DNA of 64,000 nt. It comes from Vibrio penaeicida. Its GTDB lineage: Bacteria; Pseudomonadota; Gammaproteobacteria; Enterobacterales; Vibrionaceae. The notes beneath the pieces were generated by a model, which saw only the letters and a program-made list of their open reading frames with translations, did no database searches and was not told the origin of the DNA. The position numbers and the translations under genes are program-made. The DNA is taken from NCBI RefSeq assembly GCF_002933855.1, contig NZ_BFAQ01000032.1, positions 14,083-78,082 on the forward strand. Reading direction: 5' to 3'. This document shows, in pieces, positions 16,878 through 25,960 of this stretch. The stretch's first letter is position 1; every line of letters begins with the position of its first letter.

Positions 16878-17852
16878 TTACTCTTTTTCGCAGTTTAAGC
16901 GTGAGTTTCGCTTACCTAGTTGATGGTAAGCTTTCATTCTATTTTCTTGTTTTATGTACCTTGGTGGCAGCTCTGCAACCAACACTTGATAGCCTTTTTT
17001 GTTTGCAGTGATTTCCGTTACGGGTTCAATAATGGCAATGTTGAGATCTGGGTTTCTACGTTTGATAGACGCAGCAGTACCAAGCCCGTCCGACACATGA
17101 AATTTGCCAGCAGTGAGCAAGACTTTTTTATCGGAATTCTTGTTTAGATAGTGAACAATACTTTCCGCCATTGTTTCATCCCACGTAACCTGTGCAGCGT
17201 ATTGATTCGCGGTTTGTTCTGGTTTCCCGTGATGCATGGAAGCCATGAATTTTTGTTTGTAGGGTGAATCGTTGGTGTCTATGTTTTCCGCAATAAATCC
17301 GCGTTCTTCTTCACTGAGGGTTTGAGTCCAATTGAGTCCTTTTCTGCCGATGCACTTAACGGTTTCCTTCGGCGCGTTTGCGGCTATAACATCCAGTTTA
17401 TTCAAACGTGCATACTCAACCAGAGGGCGATAATCACTGGTGTAATTTGGCCAAGCATTACCCTGTTGAATTAGGGTTTGTTCGCCTATTTCTCCGTTCA
17501 AGTAGTCGTTAATAAGACCTTGCTTGTCTCTAGAAAATTGTTCCATTGCGAGTGTAGTTGATAACCCTGATTGGTTCATGGTCGCGAACAAATCCGTTTG
17601 AAATTTATGAGTGCCAGCATGGCTGTGCCACTCACCGGCTAAAATCACATCTGCGTTCTTTAACTCTTTTACTAATTGCTGCAAAGGCAACGCAGTTTCG
17701 GAGGAATAAATTTTATAATCGTAAAAGTTGGAAACAATATCAGATGTTAGTTTAGAAGTTGCGATTGCTGGCGAAGTTACAGTTGGTTGCGAAGTAGTAA
17801 CGGCAGAGCAGCCTGCCAAAAGAAGCATGGGTAAAGGAATTATTTTTTTCAT
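16878..17852 (-). CDS. ChaN-like lipoprotein (haem/iron-associated)
   Basis: The start at 17852 gives 324 aa, beginning MKKIIPLPMLLLAGCSAV, a lipoprotein signal with lipobox LLAG-C. The mature protein has the ChaN/DUF399 features: NADVILAGEWHSHAGTHKFQ (about residue 68 on), LAMEQFSRDKQ, YRPLVEYARLN, ANAPKETV, VLLTAGKFHVSDGLG. ChaN of Campylobacter binds stacked haems and is linked to iron uptake. The Fur-like box 57-75 bp upstream and the adjacent fhu genes support an iron role. GGAG precedes by 8 nt. A longer frame to 17903 runs into the operator area and is rejected. Confidence 0.87.
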   Translation of the reverse strand: MKKIIPLPMLLLAGCSAVTTSQPTVTSPAIATSKLTSDIVSNFYDYKIYSSETALPLQQLVKELKNADVILAGEWHSHAGTHKFQTDLFATMNQSGLSTTLAMEQFSRDKQGLINDYLNGEIGEQTLIQQGNAWPNYTSDYRPLVEYARLNKLDVIAANAPKETVKCIGRKGLNWTQTLSEEERGFIAENIDTNDSPYKQKFMASMHHGKPEQTANQYAAQVTWDETMAESIVHYLNKNSDKKVLLTAGKFHVSDGLGTAASIKRRNPDLNIAIIEPVTEITANKKGYQVLVAELPPRYIKQENRMKAYHQLGKRNSRLNCEKE

Positions 17853-17881
17853 AGTCATCTCCGAAAGAGCGGGCAGTGTAG

Positions 17882-17934
17882 ACCAGCCCTTATCATTATT
17901 CAACGAGTGAGAATGATTTTCATTAAGGGCTGGT
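17882..17934. repeat. 11-bp inverted repeat enclosing the chaN Fur box
   Basis: ACCAGCCCTTA (17882-17892) and TAAGGGCTGGT (17924-17934) are perfect inverted arms around the Fur-like box and an additional partial pairing (TCATTATTC / GAATGA). It could form a leader hairpin in the chaN mRNA. Confidence 0.7.
17909..17927. promoter_or_regulatory. Fur box upstream of chaN
   Basis: GAGAATGATTTTCATTAAG matches 14 of 19 positions of the Fur consensus GATAATGATAATCATTATC by my count. It lies 57-75 bp before the chaN start in an iron-uptake locus. Confidence 0.75.
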
Positions 17935-18047
17935 GGGGTGATCCATTCTGATTCGTTTACACCGAATCAAACTTTATATGTTTGAGCGATCACCTTTCTT
18001 ATCTATCGCTTCATAGAGCGTCTAAATTTTAGGTCAACAGACCCTAA

Positions 18048-20054
18048 TCACATAGTGGCAAAGCGGTTTAAGTTACTTCTCATCAGAAGCAATAGGAAAT
18101 AGGCACCACCAATGATAGAAACGACAATACCAGCAGAGATTTGTCCGGGATAGACCACATTTTGCCCAAGCCAGTCTGCGAACATCAGCAGCGAAGCGCC
18201 TGTGAAGCCTGCGACCAACATTTGATCTTTTGCGCGCTTTGCTCCCAGCATAACCGCGACATGTGGAGCAAGTAAGCCAATAAACGATACCGGACCCATC
18301 GTCGCCGTTACGGCAGAGCAAAGCATCGCAACCAAAATCAGCAGTAGCTTAAACTTAGCCGGAACATTTAACCCTCTTGCTTGAGCAAAACCTCGTCCTC
18401 CCGAGATTAGCGTTAGCCATCGATGGAGAGAGAGCGCCAGCCCAGAAAGAATCACCGTACAACCAAATAATGCAATGGCTGAACCTGCTTCTACGCGATA
18501 AGTTGAGCCGGATAACCAAGTTAGCAACAAATACGCAGTTTCACTGCCTTGTGCTAGCACGAAATGGATCAATGATTCTATTAGGGCAGTGAGTGCTATT
18601 CCCGTAAGAATGAGCATTCCGGGCGAGTATTCATGTTTTCTTCCAAGCAGCAGTAACAACCCTAGAACCGCGAGGCAACCGATAAACGCTAATGTGAATT
18701 GGAGTTCGAATAAGGTTGTTCCTAACAACATCATCCCTACCACCAAAAACAAACTGGCGCCCGCTGAAATACCAAGAATATCGGGGCTAGCCAACGGGTT
18801 ATATATGATTCGCTGCAAAATGACACCGGCAATGGCTAGCCCAAATCCTGCGCTAAAGGCAGTGAGCATCCTTGGGTATTGCTGGCTCCAAACAAATTCG
18901 GTGGGTACTTGCCATGCCCAACCAGAGGCGTCGCCAGTGTTATAGAAAAATGCGCCTAGAATGACGAGTATTCCCGTACTGAACACCGCACTGTGCAACG
19001 TTTTTGGTCGGTAACGGGCAGTTGAATTGGGTAAAGAAAGGCTCATTTGGTCATGAGCTTTTAACTTACTGCGAGCAAACCAAACCAGTACAGGCGCACC
19101 AATGAGGGCTGTTGTGGTACCAGATGGAATGACGCTAATGGATACATAATTGATAGCGATGGTGAGTGTATCGGTAAACAGCAATAAACATGCTCCCAGC
19201 ACCATACTCACCCAAAGTTCGCTTTTGGGGGTTCTGGCGCCAGCAAAGCGAGCAATATTCGGTGCGATAAGCCCGATGAAACTTATAATGCCCACACTCG
19301 CAATAGCAGAAGAAACCAACCAAAGACCAAGCACAATGAGCCCAAAAAAAGCAGGAACTAGGTTAAGACCTCGAGCTTCAGCATTGATATGCCCGAGCCT
19401 CAACAGTGCAAGGATTCTAGGTGAAATCAATAATATGACAAGCCCAAGTAACAGTTGAGGGAAGAGCCAATCTACCTGTTGCCAGCCGTTTTGTGCGAGG
19501 TCGCCCGCGCCCCATATGAAAATGTCTTTTGCAAATTGGTCGTGAAAAAGAGCAATACCTGTTGCGATCGCACCAAAGAGTATATTAACCGCCATTCCTG
19601 CAAGCACGACTCGAAGACCAGATAGATCTTTCAAGCCGACGATACACATCACAACAGCCAGGCTTACCATTGCGCCAATGAAGGGCACCAATGTGGAAGT
19701 AAACGCACTTAATGTTGGTAGCCACACAGTGGCGCACATAAGAGCCAACCATGCACCGGCAGATGTGCCTAACGTTAGTGGCGAGACTAGGTGATTCTGA
19801 GTCAGTTGTTGGAGAAGGCTACCTACCAACCCAAGAACAGCACCTGTCATGATAGCCATCAGCAATCGAGGAAGGTGAGCTTCTACAAAAAGTATTTCTT
19901 CAAATTCAGCAGGTAAAAACTCTAAGCCGTAGAGCTTCGCCATTACCATATCAGAAACTATGTGCCACTGCTGGTTAAGCGTGAGTTCACTGCCAATATA
20001 GCTAGACGCCAGGATAAGGGGGATTAGCAATAAACCTATCCGTAGAATCGCCAT
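18048..20054 (-). CDS. fhuB: Fe(3+)-hydroxamate ABC transporter permease FhuB
   Basis: This 668-aa inner-membrane protein is a tandem fusion of two FecCD-type permease halves (about 1-330 and 345-668), the layout specific to FhuB. Each half has the motifs of this family: GAVLGLVGSLLQQLTQNHLVSPLTLG and GLIAPNIARFAGA in the first, IAGVILQRIIYNPLASPDILGISAGA and GLLAPHVAVMLGA in the second. It forms the channel for ferric hydroxamates delivered by FhuD and is driven by FhuC. Its ATG overlaps the fhuD stop by one base, so the two are coupled. Confidence 0.96.
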   Translation of the reverse strand: MAILRIGLLLIPLILASSYIGSELTLNQQWHIVSDMVMAKLYGLEFLPAEFEEILFVEAHLPRLLMAIMTGAVLGLVGSLLQQLTQNHLVSPLTLGTSAGAWLALMCATVWLPTLSAFTSTLVPFIGAMVSLAVVMCIVGLKDLSGLRVVLAGMAVNILFGAIATGIALFHDQFAKDIFIWGAGDLAQNGWQQVDWLFPQLLLGLVILLISPRILALLRLGHINAEARGLNLVPAFFGLIVLGLWLVSSAIASVGIISFIGLIAPNIARFAGARTPKSELWVSMVLGACLLLFTDTLTIAINYVSISVIPSGTTTALIGAPVLVWFARSKLKAHDQMSLSLPNSTARYRPKTLHSAVFSTGILVILGAFFYNTGDASGWAWQVPTEFVWSQQYPRMLTAFSAGFGLAIAGVILQRIIYNPLASPDILGISAGASLFLVVGMMLLGTTLFELQFTLAFIGCLAVLGLLLLLGRKHEYSPGMLILTGIALTALIESLIHFVLAQGSETAYLLLTWLSGSTYRVEAGSAIALFGCTVILSGLALSLHRWLTLISGGRGFAQARGLNVPAKFKLLLILVAMLCSAVTATMGPVSFIGLLAPHVAVMLGAKRAKDQMLVAGFTGASLLMFADWLGQNVVYPGQISAGIVVSIIGGAYFLLLLMRSNLNRFATM

Positions 20055-20965
20055 TATTCACCTGCACTCGGTGCAACAGACTCTAAGCTTTCTGCAAGCG
20101 CTTCTGCTACATACAATAGGGACATGGCTCCACCATAGTTCCAAACAGGAGAAACCGAAGCGACTTTGTTGTTTTTAACAAAAGGCATCGCGTTCCACAT
20201 AACGGATTTCTCCAACTCGGATTCTTGTTTAAACGGCTTAAAGTAAAGCGCGATACCATCACCAATGGAGTACAGTTTTTTCAAGCGCTTTTGAGTGACT
20301 CCCCACTGAGTGGTTGGCTGTGGGAGAGCAGGTTCAAATCCCAAAAGTTGAAGTGCTTCTTGGGTGCTAGAGTTGTCACCGTAAAGGTAGACCGTCGTGG
20401 TACTAGCAAAACGAAATGCCGCTACCTTTGGTTTCTGACCGGCATAGGCTTTATCTAGTTTGATCTTTAGCGCATCAATCTTAGAGTACATTTGCTTGAG
20501 TCTACGTTCGGCGACATCGGATTTACCCAGAGCATGAGCAATTTGGCGGAAGTGTTTTATGGAGCGCTCTACATTGCCTGGTTCTTGTTTGTATGTGTGG
20601 TAATACAAAACGGGTGCAATTTTTTCTAGGCGCTCGGTTAAGTCAATTTGCGGTGAACCAATAATGATGACATCGGGTTTTAGCTGTTCTAAGCGAGCGA
20701 GGTTTGGTTCCATACGCGTCCCAATATCTTCAACCGATTCTGGGACTTCAGGCTTAACCACCCAAGCTCTGTATTCGGGGATATTTGGTATGGCGACAGG
20801 CGCTACACCGAGTTCTAGAACTTGTTCAGCTATGTCCCAATTGAGAGCAGCAACCCTAACGGGAGTTTTGGGAAGAATCTGTTCGCCACGGCTATCTTCA
20901 GCGATGATTTGTGCCTGCAAAGTGAAGCTGAAAAAGAATAGGGTAAACAATGCTTTCTTTAACAT
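20054..20965 (-). CDS. fhuD: Iron-siderophore substrate-binding protein FhuD
   Basis: A 303-aa class III periplasmic binding protein. The signal peptide MLKKALFTLFFFSFTLQAQ is followed by PVRVAALNWDIAEQVLELGVAPVAIPNIPEYRAWV, RLEQLKPDVIIIGSPQ and a long backbone helix, typical of FhuD-like proteins. It captures ferric hydroxamates in the periplasm. The start overlaps the end of fhuC by 7 bp, and its stop overlaps fhuB, so fhuC-fhuD-fhuB form a tight unit. Confidence 0.94.
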   Translation of the reverse strand: MLKKALFTLFFFSFTLQAQIIAEDSRGEQILPKTPVRVAALNWDIAEQVLELGVAPVAIPNIPEYRAWVVKPEVPESVEDIGTRMEPNLARLEQLKPDVIIIGSPQIDLTERLEKIAPVLYYHTYKQEPGNVERSIKHFRQIAHALGKSDVAERRLKQMYSKIDALKIKLDKAYAGQKPKVAAFRFASTTTVYLYGDNSSTQEALQLLGFEPALPQPTTQWGVTQKRLKKLYSIGDGIALYFKPFKQESELEKSVMWNAMPFVKNNKVASVSPVWNYGGAMSLLYVAEALAESLESVAPSAGE

Positions 20966-21726
20966 ATTATGGCTACCTTGTGGTCGTTGTTAGGGTGGTC
21001 TATCAGTGATACAGGAGTGTTATAGAGACTGGCTAATCGCTCTTCATCAAGCAAAAGTTCACGTTTTCCTTCAAACAGGATATTCCCTTTTTTCAATGCG
21101 ATAACGTGAGTCGCGTAGCGTAACGCTAAGTTCAAATCGTGAAGAATCACCAAGACACCTCTACCAGAATGTTGATTGAGTTGCTGGAGTAGATCCATCA
21201 CTTGATATTGATGCTGGACATCCAAAGCGGAGGTGGGCTCATCAAGGATCAAAAAGTTAGATTGCTGCGCTAATAACATGGCGATCCAAGCACGCTGTTT
21301 CTCGCCACCAGATAGCTGGTCTGCCAGTTCATTGCTCATTGATTGGACTTCTGTTTGAAGCATGGATGTTTCGATAATTTGATTGTCTTCACTATTCCAT
21401 TGTCCAAAGACACCACGCCAAGGGTAGCGACCTAATCGAACTAACTCTTTTACATTCAACCCTGCAACTTCGGGCAACTTTTGTGGAAGATAAGCGACTT
21501 CCTTAGCCAATGATTTTGCAGAAAATTTTTCGAGTGGCTGCTGACCGAGCTGAATATGACCTTCTTCTGGACTGAATTGTTTAGCGAGCAGGTTAACCAA
21601 TGTGGATTTTCCCGAGCCGTTATGACCCAAAACCACGGTAAAACCTTTGGGGTCAATGGAAAGTTCATCGATGTCCAATATGGTTTTTTCTTCACGAATG
21701 ACTTTGATTTGATTGAGTTGATACAT
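20959..21726 (-). CDS. fhuC: Ferric hydroxamate ABC transporter ATPase FhuC
   Basis: A 255-aa ABC ATPase of the FhuC/FepC class. Walker A is VLGHNGSGKSTLVNLLA (about 32-48), signature QLSGGEKQRAWIAMLLAQ (about 138-155), Walker B FLILDEPTSALDVQHQ. It energises FhuB. The gene begins 12 bp after the stop of the upstream ferric-reductase gene and overlaps fhuD, so all four are probably co-transcribed. Confidence 0.95.
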   Translation of the reverse strand: MYQLNQIKVIREEKTILDIDELSIDPKGFTVVLGHNGSGKSTLVNLLAKQFSPEEGHIQLGQQPLEKFSAKSLAKEVAYLPQKLPEVAGLNVKELVRLGRYPWRGVFGQWNSEDNQIIETSMLQTEVQSMSNELADQLSGGEKQRAWIAMLLAQQSNFLILDEPTSALDVQHQYQVMDLLQQLNQHSGRGVLVILHDLNLALRYATHVIALKKGNILFEGKRELLLDEERLASLYNTPVSLIDHPNNDHKVAIIC

Positions 21727-21738
21727 ACGCTTTCGTTC

Positions 21739-22455
21739 TTAGTTTTGAATCGGGGACGAGTTCTTGAATCGAGGACAGTCTTCGCAAAGTGTCCCTTGAG
21801 TTGTCTTGTATACTAAACAACAGCTTTTTCTCACGTAGGAGAGGGCACCTTGTTTTTCTTCAATTCGACTGATTTGATCCAGAGGTAATTGAAATGCACT
21901 GAGCCACATGGCGGCATTGTTTCTTATGTCATCCAGAGTTAATTGAGGCTCAAATTCTTGCAGTTTTAAGCAGCAGTTTACGATAGCATCAGCCAACAAA
22001 TGCTTCACAAAACCAGGCCGACAACGATACTGTTGATCGAGTTGGGTTCTGTATTCTTCAAATAATACATTCAGTTGCAATGCAGCTTCGGGGACTAACT
22101 CTTGCACTTCACCATGTCGATGTTTTTGGTTTGAAAAGCAAAATCCCGTGACAAAAGAACCCATTTGGGACTGCCCGAAAGAATTGAAATCGGGCAGTGT
22201 TTTGAAGCCATATACGCTGATAAAGGCAATATAAAGAGGTTGCCAAGTGGCCAAGTCCCAACATCGAGTTATCCAATAGCTTTTTCCTGCTTCAGGGTGC
22301 AAAACTTGCAGTTGAGAATACAGCTGATTGAAGAATGCCTCGCCGCTATGGTGCGACCGTAGCATTGATTCGTCTGGCTCCGTTATTTTACCTGATAGAT
22401 AAGGCGTAATTTGTTCGCATGCACTGAAAAGTTGTTGGTGAAATGACTCTTGCAC
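21739..22455 (-). CDS. Siderophore ferric reductase, FhuF-like
   Basis: The protein (238 aa from a GTG at 22455) ends in the FhuF-type [2Fe-2S] motif: CC followed after ten residues by C-x2-C (SCCLVYKTTQGTLCEDCPRF). FhuF-like proteins reduce ferric siderophores in the cytoplasm so that iron is released. The start at 22455 gives VQESFHQQLFSACEQITPYL with GGAAAG 9 nt upstream. The open frame to 22560 runs through a repeat-derived hairpin and the receptor terminator, so its first 35 codons are unlikely to be translated. It heads the fhuCDB unit. Confidence 0.82.
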   Translation of the reverse strand: MQESFHQQLFSACEQITPYLSGKITEPDESMLRSHHSGEAFFNQLYSQLQVLHPEAGKSYWITRCWDLATWQPLYIAFISVYGFKTLPDFNSFGQSQMGSFVTGFCFSNQKHRHGEVQELVPEAALQLNVLFEEYRTQLDQQYRCRPGFVKHLLADAIVNCCLKLQEFEPQLTLDDIRNNAAMWLSAFQLPLDQISRIEEKQGALSYVRKSCCLVYKTTQGTLCEDCPRFKNSSPIQN

Positions 22456-22490
22456 GGCTATTCGCTTTCCATGTTTTAAAATAGTTACAT

Positions 22491-22521
22491 ATACCCAAGC
22501 ATCTTGAGGTGACTTGGGTAT
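22491..22521. repeat. Solo end of the structured repeat, forming a hairpin
   Basis: ATACCCAAG-N13-CTTGGGTAT is an inverted repeat whose loop contains CATCTTGAGGTGA. These are the two outer ends of the 33852-34115 element brought together without its interior. It lies just upstream of the ferric-reductase gene. Confidence 0.7.
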
Positions 22522-22535
22522 GATCTTAAAACGCG

Positions 22536-22567
22536 AAAACAGGTGATGTTTACACACCACCTGTTTT
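22536..22567 (-). terminator. Terminator after the TonB-dependent receptor
   Basis: AAAACAGGTG / CACCTGTTTT is a perfect 10-bp stem with a 12-nt loop, extended by a bulged GCG/CGC and a T-run on each side. It lies 19 bp after the receptor stop and separates it from the fhu unit. Confidence 0.8.
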
Positions 22568-22585
22568 GCGCTTTTTTACGGTTGA

Positions 22586-24724
22586 TTAAAAGTTAATTTT
22601 GACATTTAACTCCACCGTCCTTTCCTGACCGTACCAGCAGTAGCTTTCGTTCCAGCAGGTGTAGTATTCGGTGTTAAAAAGGTTATTTGCCACAACATTT
22701 GCCGAAGCCCCATTTAGGGAATCGCTGAATCGACTTAAATCGTATCCGAGCGACATGTCGACGAGCGTGTAACTTTCCACTTTCCCAAGATTCTTATCAG
22801 TACTGTCATTTAATACAGCTTCACCAACGTAGCGAACACCGCCGCCTACACGTAACCCTTGCATAGCGCCGTCGTTAACGTAGTAGTTTGACCAAAGATT
22901 TGCAGCTTGCTCAGGTACAAATACTGGGACTTGACCGATGTTGTCTGGATTGTCATCTTTTGTGGTTTCGATATCGGTGTAGGTGTAGTTAGCGATGACA
23001 TCTAGGTTTTCAGAGAGCAGTGTTCTGGCTTCAAGTTCAAGACCACGAGATCGTACTTCACCAATTGCGGTGTAAGGTGACGCTCCATCCTTACGAACAC
23101 CGACATTTTTCTTCTTGATTTCAAACAGGGCAGCCGAAGCGGTAGATAAACCATCTGCTGACGCATATTTAACACCAACTTCAATTTGTTCACCTACTTC
23201 AGGCTCAAGATTGTTGCCATTTTTATCCAGCTTCGCATTAGGTTCGAAACTGGTTGCAAAGTTTAGGAATGGCGAGAATCCATTTTCGAATTGATACATC
23301 GCACCAAGGCGATATGAGAACTTCGAGTCATTGTTGTCTACAGTTGTTGTCGGTGGAGCGGCATAGGTCGTGCTAACTTCACTCTTCACATCATCGAAGC
23401 GACCGCCTGCAATGAACACCCAATCATTCCAAAGAACCTGATCTTGGAAATAAGCGCCAAGTTGCTTCATGGTGACGTTTTGAGTCTGTGTCCAAGTTTT
23501 AGCAAAGGCACTTGGGTTTGCCGTGTTATTGTTTGGTGCATACAGATTAATGTCTGAAACATTGGCGAATGACTCGTATAAAGCCGAACCTTCAATTTCG
23601 CGATAATCGACACCAAATAGAAGGTAATGCTCAGACTCACCTACATTCGCAAAGCCGGATAATTGGTTATCAACACTGAACCCTTTTGACTTCTCGTCGG
23701 TAAGGTAGGCTGTTCTTTTCAATGTCCCTGTTGCAGCATCAAACGCGCCACTCGCCGTTCCTTCTTGGTAGAACTTTGAATCCATATAACGGAAGTTTTG
23801 CAGGAATGCCCAATCGTTGTTGAATTCGTGGTTAAACTTGTAGCCAGCTAACCAGAAATCACGTTTCATGGTGTTGTAATTCACATCACCTGCGTAAGTT
23901 GAACGCGCAATTTTTTTACTTGGATCCGTTGCTGTAATACCTTCTAGAGGGATCGTAACATTGTGACCAAGGGCTGGGTCGTTTTGATAGTACAGGTTAA
24001 AATTGACGAATGTCTTGTCGGACACATACCAGTCTATAGATGGGGCGATCATGTATCGCTCTTCTTTAACATGATCGATCTGAGTATCCGATTTTCGTGC
24101 TAGGGCAATAAGGCGATATGCCACGTTGTCACTTAGTGAACCCGTTGTATCCAAAGAGGCTTCAAGCAAGGCATTTGAACCCGTCGCTAAGTTAACCTGT
24201 GTGCTCTTTTCTCGCTGAGGTGCTTTCGCGATAACGTTCACCATCCCACCAGGAGGCATGGTTCCATACAGAACCGATGTTGGTCCTTTAAAAATCTCTA
24301 GTCGCTCAATGGCTACAGGATCAATTTGAGGTTGTACATTCCAACCCGGTAGCATTGGAAGCATTAAGCCATCGTAGTAATTGTCCGAAGAACTGAAACC
24401 ACGAATGTTTACCCAGTTCGATAATACGACTGCGCCACCTTTGTTTTCTGTAGAGACACCAGGCGCGTATCGCAATGCCTGCATCACGGATTTTACGCCT
24501 CGTTGCTCAAGCTGCTCGCTTTCAATAACATTAAGTGTTTGCGGCGTTTCTTCAGGTTCTAATACTGTTTTCGTCGCGGTATTTCGGTAGGCTTTACCAA
24601 AGACTTCAATGGTTTCTGTCTCTCCCGAATCTGCAGTTGCAAAGGGCGCGTAAGAAAAAGTAGCGGCAACAGCAAGCGCAATAACAGAGCGGCGCATTGT
24701 CGGGGTGTGGGATGGTTGGTTCAT
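22586..24724 (-). CDS. TonB-dependent siderophore receptor (ferrichrome-receptor type)
   Basis: A 712-aa outer-membrane receptor. The signal peptide ends near ATA-DSG. The TonB box region is ETIEVFGK, the plug follows (ETPQTLNVIESEQLEQRG, ALRYAPGVST, EIFKGPTSVLYGTMPPGGMVNVIAK at about residues 140-165), and then a 22-strand barrel ending VELNVKINF with the required terminal Phe. Plug motifs are of the FhuA/FoxA hydroxamate-siderophore type, agreeing with the downstream fhu genes. A perfect 7-1-7 Fur dyad lies in its leader. The exact siderophore cannot be read from sequence. Confidence 0.93.
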   Translation of the reverse strand: MNQPSHTPTMRRSVIALAVAATFSYAPFATADSGETETIEVFGKAYRNTATKTVLEPEETPQTLNVIESEQLEQRGVKSVMQALRYAPGVSTENKGGAVVLSNWVNIRGFSSSDNYYDGLMLPMLPGWNVQPQIDPVAIERLEIFKGPTSVLYGTMPPGGMVNVIAKAPQREKSTQVNLATGSNALLEASLDTTGSLSDNVAYRLIALARKSDTQIDHVKEERYMIAPSIDWYVSDKTFVNFNLYYQNDPALGHNVTIPLEGITATDPSKKIARSTYAGDVNYNTMKRDFWLAGYKFNHEFNNDWAFLQNFRYMDSKFYQEGTASGAFDAATGTLKRTAYLTDEKSKGFSVDNQLSGFANVGESEHYLLFGVDYREIEGSALYESFANVSDINLYAPNNNTANPSAFAKTWTQTQNVTMKQLGAYFQDQVLWNDWVFIAGGRFDDVKSEVSTTYAAPPTTTVDNNDSKFSYRLGAMYQFENGFSPFLNFATSFEPNAKLDKNGNNLEPEVGEQIEVGVKYASADGLSTASAALFEIKKKNVGVRKDGASPYTAIGEVRSRGLELEARTLLSENLDVIANYTYTDIETTKDDNPDNIGQVPVFVPEQAANLWSNYYVNDGAMQGLRVGGGVRYVGEAVLNDSTDKNLGKVESYTLVDMSLGYDLSRFSDSLNGASANVVANNLFNTEYYTCWNESYCWYGQERTVELNVKINF

Positions 24725-24894
24725 TATTACCTCAGCTATGTCCTTTTAAATCAGCGAGATGTTTACGCTGTAGTGACGTGTTCACGTTGTTTTATCAAGG
24801 AGGAGCGAGAGCATAACCATAGTTATAGGTAACCTTATGGTGGTTCTCTTTCAGCGGAGCCCGCCGTTTATGCCTTTTTTATTGTGAACACAAA

Positions 24895-24909
24895 TGATAA
24901 TGATTATCA
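24895..24909. promoter_or_regulatory. Fur box upstream of the siderophore receptor
   Basis: TGATAAT-G-ATTATCA is a perfect 7-1-7 inverted repeat. The surrounding 19-mer matches 15 of 19 Fur consensus positions by my count. It lies about 170 bp before the receptor start. Confidence 0.88.
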
Positions 24910-24970
24910 GGTAGGAATCATATAGCGAATGGTGAAGTGAAAATTAACAATTTGGTGCAACTCTCATTTT

Positions 24971-24988
24971 AATGAGCGATTGCTCATT
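24971..24988 (-). terminator. Stem-loop at the 3' end of the AraC gene
   Basis: AATGAGC-GATT-GCTCATT is a perfect 7-bp stem overlapping the AraC stop codon, with AT-rich flanks. It is likely the AraC gene terminator, though it is short. Confidence 0.55.
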
Positions 24989-25892
24989 AATTTTTAATAA
25001 CAGGGAACCAGTACTCCATATAAGAGGTATTGCTAGTGGCATTGAATCTGTGATCGTAGACCTCAATTTCATAGCCATCTACACCCTGATACCCTGATTC
25101 AGGGAGCCAGAATAAAATAAACCATTCCACTAAGTCGGCTAATTTTTCGATTGGTCCATGAACGGGTAATACTGCATAGTCGTGCTCAGGGATGTCCAGA
25201 GGGGTAAGTTTTGATTTCGTCCGCTCACTTAACTGTTCGGCGTTTAGCCCTGACCAATATTCCAAGCCTTCTTCACCTATTACACTATGGGTAGCGTCAA
25301 TGACACCAAGCTGGGGGGAAAGTCCCCGAACTTCTTTACACTTCGAATGAAGTTCTTCCCAGATTTGAGGAACCTTTTGCTTGAAGTTTGGTGTTTGGGC
25401 AAACAACCCTTTTATTGGTTCGCGGATACCATATAAGGTCGAGGCTGCTCTGTGCTCTATTCGAATCTGGAAGTAGTCGGTATCGGGTTGATATCTGGGA
25501 GCACTAGCGCTCGGACGCACGAGTGGGATTTTGATTCGGTTTCGATTGCCTTGTTGGCGGTACGCGCGAGGGCTTAAGCCAAAGTATTGTTTGAATGCAC
25601 GGCTGAAGCTGATTTCGGAATTGAACCCAAATGCTACTGCAATATCAACCATGCGATCTTGAGAAGTAAGAATTTGCTCGGCAGCCAAACTGAGTTTAAT
25701 TTCTCGGACGTACTGCGCAACGTTCAGGCCAGTCTTTGAATGGAAGACCCTTTGAAGCTGCCAGCGCGACCAACAACTCTGCTTGGAAAGATCTTCCAAA
25801 GTCAGTGGTAAATCAACGTTGCTGTGGATATAAGAAAGTAATTTTTCTATCCGATTTAATGAAGGGTCAGTAACGCTCAAAATATAGCTCAA
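24987..25892 (-). CDS. AraC family regulator with GyrI-like effector domain
   Basis: The 301-aa protein has an N-terminal AraC DNA-binding domain, residues 15-115 (LSYIHSNVDLPLTLEDLSKQ, SRWQLQRVFHSKTGLNVAQYV, FGFNSEISFSRAFKQYFGLSPRAYR). A C-terminal GyrI/BmrR-like small-molecule domain begins near residue 145 (IRIEHRAASTLYGIREPIKG) and ends with a Trp/Tyr-rich segment (YMEYWFPV). Rob/SoxS-type relatives of this layout bind drugs or peptides. It is upstream of, and on the same strand as, the siderophore receptor, so it may control that gene. The ligand is unknown. Confidence 0.92.
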   Translation of the reverse strand: MSYILSVTDPSLNRIEKLLSYIHSNVDLPLTLEDLSKQSCWSRWQLQRVFHSKTGLNVAQYVREIKLSLAAEQILTSQDRMVDIAVAFGFNSEISFSRAFKQYFGLSPRAYRQQGNRNRIKIPLVRPSASAPRYQPDTDYFQIRIEHRAASTLYGIREPIKGLFAQTPNFKQKVPQIWEELHSKCKEVRGLSPQLGVIDATHSVIGEEGLEYWSGLNAEQLSERTKSKLTPLDIPEHDYAVLPVHGPIEKLADLVEWFILFWLPESGYQGVDGYEIEVYDHRFNATSNTSYMEYWFPVIKN

Positions 25893-25960
25893 TCCGATTA
25901 ACGATATCGTCTTACCATACCATGGTTTGTATTGATTCTAACCCTTCAAAACACGAGGGA

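Noticed and set aside
17949..17969. Hairpin TGATTCG-N7-CGAATCA between fhuB and chaN
   Set aside because: No T-run on either strand and no conserved position; may be chance.
18868..18880. CTTGGGTAT-like end of the structured repeat inside fhuB
   Set aside because: Only 8-9 bases agree and it lies in coding sequence with no partner arm, so chance similarity.
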